From the NCBI RefSeq assembly GCF_902459505.1, contig NC_047096.1, positions 1,488,001-1,552,000 on the forward strand: a stretch of 64,000 nucleotides of DNA, given 5' to 3'. The stretch is from Geotrypetes seraphini (lineage: Eukaryota > Chordata > Amphibia > Gymnophiona > Dermophiidae). Position numbers and translations under genes: made by a program. This document shows, one piece after another, positions 1 through 12,500 of this stretch; the first letter of the stretch is position 1, and the number at the start of each line of letters is the position of its first letter. The notes beneath the pieces are model-generated. The model was given only the letters and a program-made list of their open reading frames with translations, had not been told where the DNA came from and searched no databases.

Positions 1-660
1 ATTGTGAGGTCATAGAGCTTTATGGTTCTAGAAACATGATGGCAGATAAAGGCCAAATGGCCCATCCGCAGCATCCACTATCTCTTCCTCTCCCTATTGG
101 CTAAGGCTCTTTACACCTGCATTGTGAGGTCATAGAGCTTTATGGTTCTAGAAACATGATGGCAGATAAAGGCCAAATGGCCCATCCGCAGCATCCACTA
201 TCTCCTCCTCTCCCTATTGGCTAAGGCTCTTAACATTTGCATCTCCTCTTCCTATAGGCTAAGGCTCTTTACACCTGCATTGTGAGGTCATAGAGCTTTA
301 TGGTTCTAGAAACATGATGGCAGATAAAGGCCAAATGGCCCATCCGCAGCATCCACTATCTCTTCCTCTCCCTATTGGCTAAGGCTCTTAACATTTGCAT
401 CTCCTCTTCCTATAGGCTAAGGCTCTTTACACCTGCATTGTGAGGTCATAGAGCTTTATGGTTATAGAAACATGATGGTGGATAAAGGCCAAATGGCCCA
501 TCCATTATCTCCTCCTCTCCCTATTGGCTGAGGCTAACATTTGCATCTCCTCTTCCTATAGGCTAAGGCTCTTTACACCTGCATTGTGAGGTCATAGAGT
601 GTTAGGGTTATAGAAACATGATGGCAGATAAAGGCCAAATGGCCCATCCAGTCTGCCCAT
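1..660. repeat. Tandem array of about 158-base units containing a CR1 3' end
   Basis: Copies start with ATTGTGAGGTCATAGAG at 1, 121, 279, 437 and 583. Unit lengths are 120, 158, 158 and 146 bases. Each holds the CR1 tail motif GAAACATGATGGCAGATAAA and one or two copies of a shorter sub-repeat around TATTGGCTAAGGCTCTT. The last unit runs into ordinary CR1 sequence. Confidence 0.9.
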
Positions 661-835
661 CCACTGCATTCACTATCTTCTACTCTCCCTATGAGATCCA
701 ACATGACTGTCCCCCACTTTCTTGAATTTAGACACAGTCTTTGTCTCCGCCACCTCTACTGGGAGACTATTCCATACATCAACACCAGGCCTGTGGAAAG
801 TAACATGCACTGAACCCCCATCCTCCAGCAAGAAC
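583..835 (-). mobile_element. CR1 LINE 3' end, antisense
   Basis: GATAAAGGCCAAATGGCCCA, then GTCTTTGTCTCCGCCACCTC and GGGAGACTATTCCA, are the antisense of the CR1 RT C-terminus. The same family recurs at 45420-46090. Confidence 0.8.
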
Positions 836-2180
836 CCACACATGCCACACACCCCTCCCCTTAAATAAAACCAGGCATGAGGAAAGTAACCTGCACGGTG
901 GAGCAGGGACTGAACGCACTTATATCAGTCTATACTGTTGAATGAAAGAGATAGAGACACGAGAGTAACTGATAAGTGCGGACAGGAAAATATGGGCAAT
1001 AGTAAGAAGAGGATTAGAGGGATATCTGCTTTGCTGGTTAGTCTGGTTTCAGCTTTAATTAGATACGCACCCCACAGACCTTGCAGATCTTGAAAATCGG
1101 CTTCCTTTGAATCCACGAAGTCTATGTTTTACCCCCTCCCTTAAAAACTTCGTCCCTTGTGGATGAGCGGGATCTGTGAAGTCGTGAGAGTTAAACCAAA
1201 GACCCCTGCAGACCCCATGCCATGGCCGCTTCATTTTTAAGGTCGTGTGGTAGACATCTGCGGGGTCCGTGGGTTCCTTGTTTTACCCAGTCACAAGGGA
1301 AGTTGCCTGGCTGGGCCACTGAGCTTTCCGCAGCACTAGGGAATTCCCTGTCATGGGAACACCATGGATCAAGCAGATTGATAGCTGTGTCCCTAGGAGG
1401 GGACGATCAGATGAGAATCCATGTAGTGAGCGGGATCCATGGGGTCTGCAGGGGGAAGCACATTGTGGTCCATTATAGATAAACTGAAATCACAAACCAC
1501 AGCTGTCAAAACAGAGGGAAGCAGATTGTTAAGGATGTGTGGTTGAGATTAGCAAGGCACATGGGGTCCACGTTTTACCCCTTCCTCTCAGGTTACACTG
1601 GTCTGAATGCTGTTCACAGAGGGGTGATTCTGAGGCTGCCTCTTAAAGCTGTTACTCTGAGTTAATCCTTGGATTTTCACTAACAGAATTTTACCAGAAC
1701 TGTGAACACGTCGGGATGTGCTGAATGAAGGAAAGGGGGTGGGAGCGGCACCCTGGGGAAAGGGTGAAATGAAAGCCAGGGGCTTATGATTAGAAAAGCC
1801 CTAGGAGAGAGAAGGAGGCCCTGCTAGGTTGTGCTGGGCCAGATCAAAGAACATGCTGGGACCTGGGAACTGGGGTGGAGGAGGAGGTTATTTGGCTGGT
1901 GGAAATCATGACTGGGCAGTTCTTGTGCGTGTGTCAGGGGTGAGTCACTGATGCTGCCTCAGATGAGTTTCGGGAGTGCTCACACATGGGATGGTCCTCG
2001 GAGCACAGATACTAGAGGACAGGGCAGAGGGGAAGGAAAAGGACACAGCTATTTTCACCAACCAAACCATAGGCTTTTCTTCACTCTCAACTCTGCTGAA
2101 TACATAAGACTATGATGGTACAACGCCAATTAGAATTAAAAAACTGTTGAGAATATATGAAATAGGTAGCAGTGACGCTG
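836..2180. other. Stretch without a recognisable gene
   Basis: I see no exon here. A loose motif around TGTTTTACCC with ATGGGGTCC recurs near 1125, 1285 and 1575, hinting at an old degenerate repeat. The short open frames have no recognisable product. Confidence 0.4.
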
Positions 2181-2335
2181 CAACTTCACAAACGCTAATG
2201 GGCCATCTAGCCCAGAATCCTGTTTCCACTGGCCAATCCAGGTCACAAGTACCTGGCAGACACCCAAAGAGTAGCAACATTCCATGCGACCGATCCCAGG
2301 GCAAGAATGTGCAAGTTTACCACACGGGGGCTAAG
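2181..2335 (-). mobile_element. CR1 fragment, antisense
   Basis: CACTGGCCAATCCAGGTCAC, CAAAGAGTAGCAACATTCCA and GATCCCAGGGCAAG are the antisense CR1 3' region, repeated many times in this window. Confidence 0.75.
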
Positions 2336-2484
2336 CAAATTCTAAATAGCATCACTTCTCCAGGTACTTGCAGGAATGGCTTTGAAAACAGCCCCCTGAC
2401 CCCCCCCCCCTCAACACATTAAATACAGTGATGAAACACAGACTCAAATGTATTCAGTTTCTCGGTGTATTATATGTATGTATA

Positions 2485-2635
2485 CGAGATGAAGAGAGAA
2501 AGACCATCGAGCCTAACCATGCCTCAGAGATGCAACATGCTTGTCCCAAACTTTCTTGGATCCAGATACATCTTTTTGTCTCCATTACCTCCACCGGGAG
2601 GCCGTTCCACACATTCAGCTCCCTTTTCATGAAGT
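2485..2635 (-). mobile_element. CR1 fragment, antisense, diverged subfamily
   Basis: CCATTACCTCCACCGGGAGG and CCGTTCCACACATTCAGC match the CR1 antisense 3' region, with more change than the neighbouring copies. Confidence 0.6.
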
Positions 2636-2636
2636 A

Positions 2637-2862
2637 CGAGGTCTATTCAAAAAGTTCTATTAAACAATCTTACAATGTATTCCATTGGGTCTCCTTCAAA
2701 GAACTCCCCCTCCCTATATATACACTTTTCTCAACATCGTTTCCACTTCTGGAAACAGTCCTTAAATGCATCTTCAGGAATCGCCAAAGGTTGCTGAATT
2801 AAATTTTGCTTTATGTCTTCAATGGTGTCGAATCGCTTTCCTTTCAACGTCGAAAGCCTTTC
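2637..2862 (-). mobile_element. mariner transposon, 3' end only
   Basis: Reading the - strand gives KGKRFDTIEDIKQN, IPEDAFKDCFQKWKRC, then after a stop EKCIYREGEFFEGDPMEYI and NRTF, the C-terminus of a mariner transposase. It ends in a terminal repeat TACGAGGTCTATTCAAAAAG at 2636-2655. Only about 60 residues remain, so it is dead. Confidence 0.85.
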
Positions 2863-2864
2863 AG

Positions 2865-3462
2865 CCGAAAGCCTGAAGTCATAATGCCGTTGTACAGGGC
2901 CATGGTGAGACCTCATCTGGAGTACTATGTGCAATTCTGGAGGCCACATTACAGTAAAGATGTGCGCAGAATTGAATCGGTTCAACGGATGGCCACCAGG
3001 ATGATCTCGGGGCTCAAAGGTCTCTCGTACGAAGAGAGACTGAACAAATTGCAGCTCTACACTCTTGAGGAACGTAGGAAGAGGGGAGACATGATCGAAA
3101 CATTTAAGTACCTCACGGGACGTGTCGAAGTGGAAGATGATATTTTCTTTCTCAAGGGACCCTCAGCCACAAGAGGGCACCCGCTCAAACTCAGGGGCGG
3201 AAAATTTCATGGCGACACCAGAAAGTATTTCTTCACAGAGAGAGTGGTTGATCATTGGAACAAGCTTCCAATGCAGGTGATCGAGGCAGACAGCGTGCCA
3301 GACTTTAAGAATAAATGGGATACCCATGTGGGATCCCTACGAGGGTCAAGATAAGGAAATTGGGTCATTAGGGCATAGACAGGGGGTGGGTAAGCAGAGT
3401 GGGCAGACTTGATGGGCTGTAGCCCTTTTCTGCCGTCATCTTCTATGTTTCTATGTTTCTAG
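2865..3462 (+). mobile_element. CR1 LINE 3' end with RT C-terminal ORF
   Basis: The frame to 3354 reads YRAMVRPHLEYYVQFWRPHY, ERLNKLQLYTLEERRKRGDM and ERVVDHWNKLP, the CR1 ORF2 C-terminus. It ends in the CR1 tail TTCTATGTTTCTATGTTTCT near 3442-3461. It is 5' truncated where it meets the mariner end. Confidence 0.9.
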
Positions 3463-4110
3463 ATTTAAGTTTAGGAAATGAGAAGAAGTCAGCAGGGGCC
3501 AATTCAGGAGAGTTGGGAAGGGAGAGAAGAGAATTGACAGAATGATGCTTCCATGAAACTTGTTAATTCAGAATCTGGGTGTGACCTTTGACTTGCATCT
3601 CTCTATCGAAAAATAAGTAGTCCAGAGGAGCAGGATTACTTTCCACCGTTTTAAAACTTGTTTTATTGAAAACCAAGAATATTTATACTTGTAATAACAA
3701 TAGGAAAGATACAAAATTCCCCCCCTCCCCTCTCCAATAACGAATTGGACACTTCCAGACCTGTTGGCCTCTTATCCAAGTCTGGAAGTATACAATAGCC
3801 CAAGGGACACATGGAAGATAATCAACAATTCCAAATCTAGCTGATGACAGAGGCTCCCAGATCTGTTGATACTTTTGCCAGTGGGCAGGATGATTCCAAC
3901 CTGCCTTCTGTTGTTCCATTATCATAAGCGCATATAACAGATGTAATCATTGAGTCCTATTAGAAGCCACTAGACTTAGCTTTTGTAAAAGGACAGTTCT
4001 TCTAGCCGTTAGAAACATAAAATGAAACAGAATTTGCTTTGTCTTATTCAGCTTCGGAACAACCAGGTCATAACAGTCAACTAGGAAAACAGAAGCTTAC
4101 CTCCAAGAAT
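3463..4110. other. Unassigned, probably old antisense LINE tail
   Basis: TTGTTTTATTGAAAACCAAG at 3659 looks like the antisense end of a poly(A)-type element. No coding similarity was recognised. Confidence 0.35.
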
Positions 4111-4319
4111 GAACCAGGCTGTTACTGGCCTATCAGTATTTGTTACCTTACAAAGCCAAGTCCAAACTCTACAAAGTGGGGCAATTAGGCTTCAGATCTT
4201 CAGGTGGCAAGGTAACGTGTCAAGAATCGCATGTAAAACCTAATTGTAGCAAGGGGACGCTTCATGCTGAATGGGGGGTAAACTCATTGGTCATTTGTAT
4301 CCAGTCTGTAATTTGGTGA

Positions 4320-4870
4320 GTAGGTTGTTTAAATTTGATTCCACTTTTACGATGAGTGGGGCACATCTGGCACTTTCTTTAAACTTCCCAGATGGCTATA
4401 GTGGCTCAACTGGACTTTTGTAACATAATTTCCCAAAGAGGCTTCTGGCTTTAGAGATTTGGCAGAATACGGTTGAGAAATGATGCATTGTGGCCACCTT
4501 GTATTTGATCGAGCTAGCCCTTATTTGATGGGGCTTCATTGGCTTCCACTGGTGCTAGAAGAGAATTTCAATTACTCAGTCAAGAATTACTTTTGAAATG
4601 GGATTTGCACAGGTCGGACACCCCCTTCCTGCATTATCTGATTCTAGGCAATTATGGTCAAATCACAAGACACTTGAGGCGCTGTTTCTACGCGTTGGGC
4701 TTTCCTTGCAGTCCATTCAAAGAGGGAGGGGTCCAGTTTGTGGGATTTGGGGTGGGCTGGTACTTACACGAATGCTGTGATTAGCAAAGTTAATGATTCA
4801 TTTTTATGGATTATAATTTTGTGCCCATATTTCATCTCTTTTGTAATCTAAGAGATTTTGATTAAAAAAT
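4320..4870 (+). mobile_element. L2-type LINE 3' remnant
   Basis: Broken frames give QLDFCNIISQRGFW, then CATTGGCTTCCACTGG at 4539, the L2 pattern LDYCN followed by HWLP. Several frame breaks show that it is old. Confidence 0.6.
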
Positions 4871-5214
4871 ATGGTGGCTGAGGAGTTGCAAAGAGCAGCG
4901 TGAAAGAAGGACCAGCACTAACTAGACCTGGGGGTCAATGGCTTTTCTATATGATTATATTCTGTAATAAAATGGATTTAATCTGTTCAGATCAATGAAA
5001 ATCAATAAGAACATGTGGATGGGGACGGCTTTCCTACCACTGCAGGTTGGCATTGCCGGGTGTACACTGAGTGGAAGTGTAGGTGGCACTAGAGACCATG
5101 CACACACGTGTTTATTCTCAGATCGTCTTCCATGCACTTTTGGAGTCTTCTTTCTTGGGGACATAGAGGTGCCTATGCTGCTTTTCGGACTTCAAACCCC
5201 TAAACGTAAGGACA

Positions 5215-5960
5215 TAAGTATAGCCATTCTGGGTTAGACTGGGCTGGCCATTTAGGCTAGTCTCCTGTTTACACGGTGGCAGAATCCCAAAGAGTAGCAA
5301 CATTCCAAGCAGAATCCCAAGATTCCGGAATCCCAACTAGTTGGAACATTCCAAACAGAATTCCAAAGAGTATCAACATTCCAAGCATAATACTGGCCAC
5401 GCAGGCAGCGAAACTTGACCACCAACTATCCAATCTACTGATCACGACAACAGACTACAAAACTTTCAGAAAAGAAATGAAAACCCTGCTATTCAAGAAA
5501 TCAATCAAGATAAACTAACTCCGCAGGAAGCATTTCAATCCTCTAAAGTAACCCGCTCAACTCTGTAACTCTTATGTATTCTGCCTTGAACCGCAAGATA
5601 ATGGCGGAATAAAAGTCACTAATGTAATGTAACAGAATCGCAAAATTCCAGAATCCCAAAGAGTAGCAACATTTCTTGCTACAAGAAGTGGCTTCCCCTA
5701 TGTCTGTCTCAATAACAGATTATGGACTTTTTCTCCAGGAACTTGTCCAAACTTTTTAAAATCCATCTGGGTTAACTGCTCTTACCACATCCTCTGGCAA
5801 CGCATTCCAGAGCTTAACTATTCTTTGATTGAAAAAATGTTTGGTCCTATTGGTTTTAAAAGTATTTCCCTGTAACTTCATCGAGTGGCTCCTGGAGTAA
5901 AAAAATCAATCCACTTGTACCAATTCTACACCACTCAGGGTTTTGTAGTATCTAAAGTTT
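5215..5960 (-). mobile_element. CR1 antisense copy split by an L2 3' end (5395-5635, +)
   Basis: CR1 phrases AGTAGCAACATTCC occur at about 5290, 5360 and 5660, with local duplication of a 26-base piece. Between them a + strand L2 end contains TACAAAACTTTCAG and the terminal hairpin TTGAACCGCAAGATAATGGCG, closing in an ATGTA tail at 5635. Confidence 0.7.
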
Positions 5961-6179
5961 ATTATTTTGACATGATTATTCTGGAAGGAACAGGTGCCTA
6001 AAAATAGCAGTGGAACGACTGAAATGTGGTTTAGCTCAGCCCCACCCACCTTGGTTGGTTAGAACCCACGTTTCAGGGTCTCCTGTGAGGTCCTGCAATT
6101 GGGCTTTGTCAGTCGTGGGTTCACAGCTTCTGAGTGAAGGGACAGAAATGTTTGCAAACAAGTTCAGCTTTTTACCTCC

Positions 6180-6450
6180 CCCCTTCGCGCGATTTCCTGA
6201 GCCTTGAAACCAGAAACCCAGCAGATCGCAGGCTGTTGCTCGATCCTTAAAGGTGATTTGAAGGAAGCGGGTAATCGCAGAGGATGTAATTTCCTGTACG
6301 AACAAAGCCCGGAGGCAGAGCTCGACTTAGGCAGCGAGAAGTTTCAAGCGAAGAGGAAGAACGAAAACTCGCTTAAGCCCGAACGAAGAGAAGCTTCATG
6401 GTACATCTGGCGAAGGGTTAGCGCGGCTCTGCCCAGTACGTGCTGATTAG
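6180..6450 (+). promoter_or_regulatory. MDFI: CpG-dense candidate promoter and 5' UTR of MDFI
   Basis: From about 6185 to 6520 CpG dinucleotides are crowded (CGCGCGA, GCGGGTAATCGC, CCCGGAGG, CTCGAC, GCGAGAAG, ACTCGC, CCCGAACG, GCGCGG), unlike the CpG-poor flanks. No repeat family is recognisable. The segment leads straight into the phase-matched first coding exon. No clear TATA box was seen. The transcription start is not determined. Confidence 0.55.
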
Positions 6451-6526
6451 ATGTCCGAAGGGAAGGGGAACTGCCCCAATGGACTCCCGCAGCCGGAGCA
6501 GTGCCAGCCTTCAGCCTCTGCCACAG
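6451..6526 (+). CDS. MDFI: MDFI coding exon 1 (start codon)
   Basis: ATG at 6451 opens [10 protein letters not shown], with an in-frame TAG directly before it. The exon ends in ACAG before the donor GTAATT at 6527. It has 25 codons plus one base, exactly the phase that exon 2 needs (G plus AT gives Asp). Mouse MDFI begins MSQVSGQCPS, so MS..G.CP fits. The next ATG (6479) is in the wrong phase. This call rests on phase, position in a CpG-dense block and weak similarity. Confidence 0.75.
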
Positions 6527-9500
6527 GTAATTTTGAGAAAAATTGCAGTCGCTTGCTTTTTTCTGAAGCTTCTTCCCCCCGGGGGGGGGGGGGGCAGATG
6601 CTGTCCTGAATCTCCCTGTTTGAGGGAAGAGCCCAGATCCCAAGATCAGTGGTGCTGGATCTGCCATTTCTGCCACTAGGAAGGTGCAATGAAGCCTCAG
6701 AAAAGAGGATGGATGGATGAATGGATGAATGAATGAATGCGTTCCCTTCTTGAACAGGTTACAATTTACACAGGATTTGGCAGGTTTCAGGACATGTTTT
6801 CTCCTCATTGACACAGAGACAGTTTACAGGTTGGATCTGCCACAGATAGCTTCCAAGGTTTCCAGGCGTCACAGGGGAGATGGGTGAAGAGGTCGTTTTA
6901 TATTGCTTTCCTAAAGTTGAGGAGGCCTTCAAGGGATCGTCCTTTGAGGCGTATTTCAGCCTGGGAGCGGAGAGACCGATTCGGCCATCATAGTCTCTTG
7001 CACCCTCCCCTTCTTCCCCCAGGGGTGGGCTTGGAGAGCGTAAGGGGGTGACTGACTGTTTGCTGGGAGTAGGAGAACTTGGACATCACCTGGACGCAGG
7101 CGGTTCTACTCAGGTGCTGAAGAAATGCAACCGGTTCCCTCTAGGACTTGCCATCCTCTGTAGTTTTGGGCAGGGGCTAACGAACAGGTTCTCAGAAAGC
7201 TCAGTTCATCCCATAACAATGACCCACTGCTCTCAACAGTTAAATAAAGATCAGACTGAATGGAAATGTATTGTTCCAAGCCCATGGCAAGGGTTTGCTC
7301 AGTAGTTTCTCTGCTCTATAGACAAACTAAAGAGCCCACATTTTGCTCTCCAGGAATTCTCTTCTTTCTCCGACTCCCACCCTTGACTCCCCTTCTGAAG
7401 CTCTCTTTCTAGAGCACTGGTTCCCCAACCCTTGAGGACCACCAGCCAGTTGGGTTTTCAGGATATGCATGGAGCAGATCTGCATGCCTGTCACCTCCAT
7501 TATATGCAAATCTCTCTCATGCATATTCATTAGGGCTATCATGAAAACCCGACTGGCTAGGGGGGTTGAGAACCACTGCTCTTGGGTGTACTTGACTTCA
7601 TTTAAACTGTTGCTTTCGGAGACGATGGAAAGAGTAGAAAGCACAGCCGACCATTTAATTGTTCTCTACTTCCACGTTCACAAATGCACATACTTTGATT
7701 CCCAACACACCTTCTCTCACACACAAGCTCAAGCCAACCTGCCTTCACTTCAGCACAATTTTAAGAAAACAAATCTAGAGAAACGCATGCCAACTTAACA
7801 GTACATTCACGTCAGAAGAATTGGTCCATCTAACCCTGGATTGGCCACCGGTCACAAGTACCTGCCCAAAATCCAAATAGCAGCATCATTCCACGTAGTG
7901 GCTTCCCCCATGTCTGTCTCAATAGCATAAAAACATAAGACAAGCCTTACTGGGTCAGACCGATGGTCCATCAAGCCCAGTAGCCTGTACTCACGGTGGC
8001 CAATCCAGGTCCCTAGTACCTGGCCAAAACCCAAAGAGTAGCAACATTCCATGTTACTTTATCGAGTGTCCCCTAGTCTTTGTCATTTTTGATGGAGTGA
8101 AAAATCGATCCACTTGTACCCATTCTACTCCGCTCAGGATTTTCTAGACTTCAATCCTATCTTCCCCTCAGCCGTCTCTTTTCCAAGCTGAAGAGCCCTA
8201 ACCGTTTTAGCCTTTCCTCATATGAGAGGAGTTCCATCCCTTTTACCATCTTGGTCGCTCTTCTTTGAACCTTTTCTAGTGTCGCTATATCTTCACCTCA
8301 ACACTTCCTTCTACTAAGCCACCTTTACCCCATCCCTCTTTCAATCCATCCTCATCTCAGCACATTTTCATGCCAACACTATCACACCAGCTCACCTTAA
8401 CATCAACACAACTGCCTCCTGCATATGAACATAAGAATAACCAACTGGGCTTCCAGAAGTGGTCAGTCCTGGTCCGAAGAACCTGGTAGAATCCCAGAGT
8501 AGCAACATTCCATGCTACCAATCGCCAGGGATAAGCTATGGCTTTCCCTGTGTCCATCTTAATCATGGTCCCTGGAGTTTGCAGGAATTTATCCAAACCG
8601 TTTTTAAACCCAGCTATGCTAACTGCTTTTATGACACCTCCAGCAACGAGTTCCAAAGTTTAGCTATGTACTGAGTGGAAAAATATTTTCTCCTCTTTGC
8701 TCTACTTCATGGCATGTCCCTAGTCTGTACTTTTTGAAGGAGTAAACAAACAATCTATTTATTTAAAACATTTCTAAACTGCTTAGGTCTAAGCCAGGGG
8801 TGTCCAATGTTGGTCCTCGAGGGCCGCAATCCAGTCGGGTTTTCAGGATTTCCCCAATGAATATGCATGAGATCTATTTGCATGCACTGCTTTCAATGCA
8901 TATTCATTGGGGAAATCCTGAAAACCCGACTGGATTGCGGCCCTCGAGGACCGACATTGGACACCCCTGGTCTAAGCGGTTTACATTAGAAACATACATA
9001 ATGTTAAAACACACGACATAGAGCTCAGATATTACAGGACAGTAATGTTGGAATTTCTCAATAAGGCGATATAATAAAATAACAATGTCAAATTTAAATT
9101 TCTCCCTTCCTTTCCATCGCTCAATCTCAATGTCCTCGCATCATGTATGACATGAAGGCATCCACAAACAGTTGAGTTTTAACATTTTCTTAAAAGTCAA
9201 ATGAACCAAAGTTTAACTCCTGCTATGGAGAATATGGACACCCTCGAACTCATATAATAGTCCTTTTACTAAATGCTAACGCGTGCAAACGTGTCCATTA
9301 TATCCTATGTACGTGTTAGCTAATTTTTAGCGCACGCTAGATCAGCTCCCGCACCTTAGTAAAAGGACTAGTGAACATTCATCATTCCTCCTTCAGATCG
9401 CAGTTTTCTAGCTGGTTGATAAATATTCCAGAAACTTAGATGAATACATGATGGAAGCTTCGATCTTAATCTATATAGAATATGCAGTTTATTTATTTAT

Positions 9501-12500
9501 TTTGTAAAAAAATATATGAATCTAAGCGATGTACAAAACATTTCATCCACAATTTCAAGCACAAACAAACATTATAAAATGCAATAAACAAATAAGTCGA
9601 TCTAACCCACAAATTTCCCCAATACAGAATTCTTTAAATCTAAAACAAATAATAACCACAAACAATTGTGTTTTTAATATTTTCTTCAGACACACGATCT
9701 TTGCATCATCTCATTAAAACCTACAAACAACTAATAAAAGACAAACATAAAGCATTCTACTCTACTAAAATCAACTTATCTTGCAATGGTTCACAAGGAA
9801 TCAATACAAAAGAGCTGTTCAACCTGATCACAAATCTATTTGACACCACTCGTTACACCATTCCCGTGCACAACTCTAAACTACCCTCTGCAAATGACCT
9901 AGCGCTGCATTTTGATTCAAAAATTAAAAACCTAAGAAAAAACTCTTTAACAAACATCCCCAGTGACCACCAAATAGTTAACGCTCAAGGAAATGAAATA
10001 CCAGCAGACATGGTTTGGATTTCCTTTCAACAAATACTCTAAATCTTATTGCGTCCTGGACTCATGCCCCCCAGAAATTATGAAAGTGGCGCCATTAGAA
10101 TTTAAATGATCATTGTTACACTACTTAGCCCATAACCTAAAAAATGGCCTCATTAACGGTCACATAATAATAACCCCAATCCTAAAAAATAGAAAGGAAT
10201 CATCAACGTTAATAACCAACTACAGACCTATAGCATCCATCCCACTTATGTAAAAATCATGGAGGGATTGGTTCACACCCAACTGATGGAATATCTCAAC
10301 CAGTTCTCTCTCCTCCATGAAACTCAATCCGGTTTTAGACCTTTATTCAGTACGGAGACAGTAATCACGGCTATCTTAGACAATTTGCGCCTATTGTTTA
10401 GCAAGGGCCTCAATGCCCTGATCTTGCAATTCGATATGAGCTCTGCTTTCGATCTGGTAGACCATGGGAAATTGCTTCAATGCCTGGATGCATTAGGGAT
10501 GAGGTGTTGAACTGGTTTCGTGGCTTCCTTACATCTCGTACCTATCAGGTACGTTTCAACTACGATCTCTCCAATACCTGGAGCAATTCATCCGGTGTGC
10601 CACCGCTATCCCCATTGCTTTTCAATGTCTACATGTCCTCATTGGGCATACAATTAACTCAGCTAGGGATAAAACTATTCAGTTACGCAGATGACTTTAC
10701 GATCTGCTAACTCTATCTCGGAAACCATTCCCAAGACAACAGAAGTAATAAATGTGATGGAGCAATGGTTGACAGACTTCAAGCTCAAACTTAATTCAGA
10801 AAAAACTAAATTCTTCATTGCTTCCCCTCACCCGCTTGACACCAAAACCCCACTATGCATCAACGATCTTAGATACCCTATTCAGTCCACCATGAAGATA
10901 TTGGGTGTAACTCTGGACCAATGCCTAACCATGAAAGACCAGGTGGACTCCATAATCAGAAAGAGTTTTTTCACTCTCTGGAAACTGAGATCCGTTAAGT
11001 CATATTTTGATACGTCAGCATTCAGAATCCTGGTACAATCCCTCGTACTAGGTCAACTTGACTACTGCAACATCGCCTATTTAGCAATTTCCCAAAAGAA
11101 TATGCAACGTCTGCAACTAGTGCAAAATGCAGCAATCAGACTTATCTTCGGGTTAAAGAAATTTGATCACGTGACACCTTACTACCGACAGAAGCACGCG
11201 TAAAGTTTAAGTTCGCCTGCCTCTGCTTCAAAGTACTCTATGGTCTAGCCCCTAAATACATAACGGACCTTTTTACCTTCTCCACCAACAAACACAAGAG
11301 AAGCTCACATCTGAACTTTGTTTCCCCCCCAGTCAGAGGTTGCAAACTAAAAAACCACCACGAACACCTTCTCTCACATCAAGCAGCATTATGGGGCAAA
11401 GACCTAAAACAATTGCTTTCGCCCACCACTTACGAGGAATTCAGGAAGCGCCTAAAAACATACCTAGACACACCTCTCTCAATAACGGTTTTCTTGACCT
11501 ATTCTCACTCTCTTCTCTCTTAAGTTCACTCATTTTGAACCTCTTGTAATCTTTTGTAAACCGCATAGAACTTCACGGTATTGCGGTATATAAACTGTTA
11601 TTATTATTATTATTATACCTGGAATTGAATTCCAGAGATTCTTACAGGTAAATGAGAAAATCGATATTCTAGATTTAGCCTAACAAATCCCATTTTCTTT
11701 TAAACTGATGAGGAACATCCCTCCCTCAGATCTCAAACATCTTGCGGGTTGATAGACTTCCCACAAGTAGGAGAAGAGGAGTCCAATATTTGATGAACGA
11801 CAGATAGAGCTTTATAGCAAATTCTCTGTTGAACAGGTAACCAGAGGAGAGCTTTTAAGATCTAGCCGCTGAATTCAACAGAAGTTGGACAGGTTTGGTG
11901 TTTTCTTTGACAATCCGAGATACAAAAGATTGCTGTAATCAATTTGAGATAATAATCAGGATTGAACGACAGAGCGAAAATCCACCGGCAGAGCATCAGT
12001 TTTAATCTACATAAGATGTGACGTTGTGCATATCCTCCTTGTACCATGTTAGCTGTGTTGGTTCATAGAGAGCTAGGAATCATCTCAGGCTTTACCAGTA
12101 ATTGTGTGCCCATAACGATGAGTATCGTAGGACTACTTACAATGCCAATGTTCTCCCAAATCAAAACCTCCGTTTTTTTCATATATAGCTGTAGGTCATG
12201 CTGCCCCATACACATCGTTATTTCATGCAAATAGCTAGTCAAATTTATCTCTGTTTCCTGCAAATTCCCTATGGGGAAAAGAACAAGTTGTCATCTTCAT
12301 ACAGGCGGTATTCTACTCCTAAGGAACGAAAGAGCATTCATCTCCCCCTTGTGATCCCATTTCAAAAAAATTGTCAGGAAGTTTCTCAATATCTTCACTA
12401 CTCACAATCACTCACAAACTGCTACAACCCATATTCATCCATCCAAACCTTCACCTCATTCATATACCTAGATAAATCCAACTCAACTTCCTGAAGATTG

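Noticed and set aside
6440-6679. Open frame [16 protein letters not shown] as the MDFI start
   Set aside because: It leaves the donor in phase 0, and joining to exon 2 in that phase meets a stop soon after. The frame from 6451 fits.
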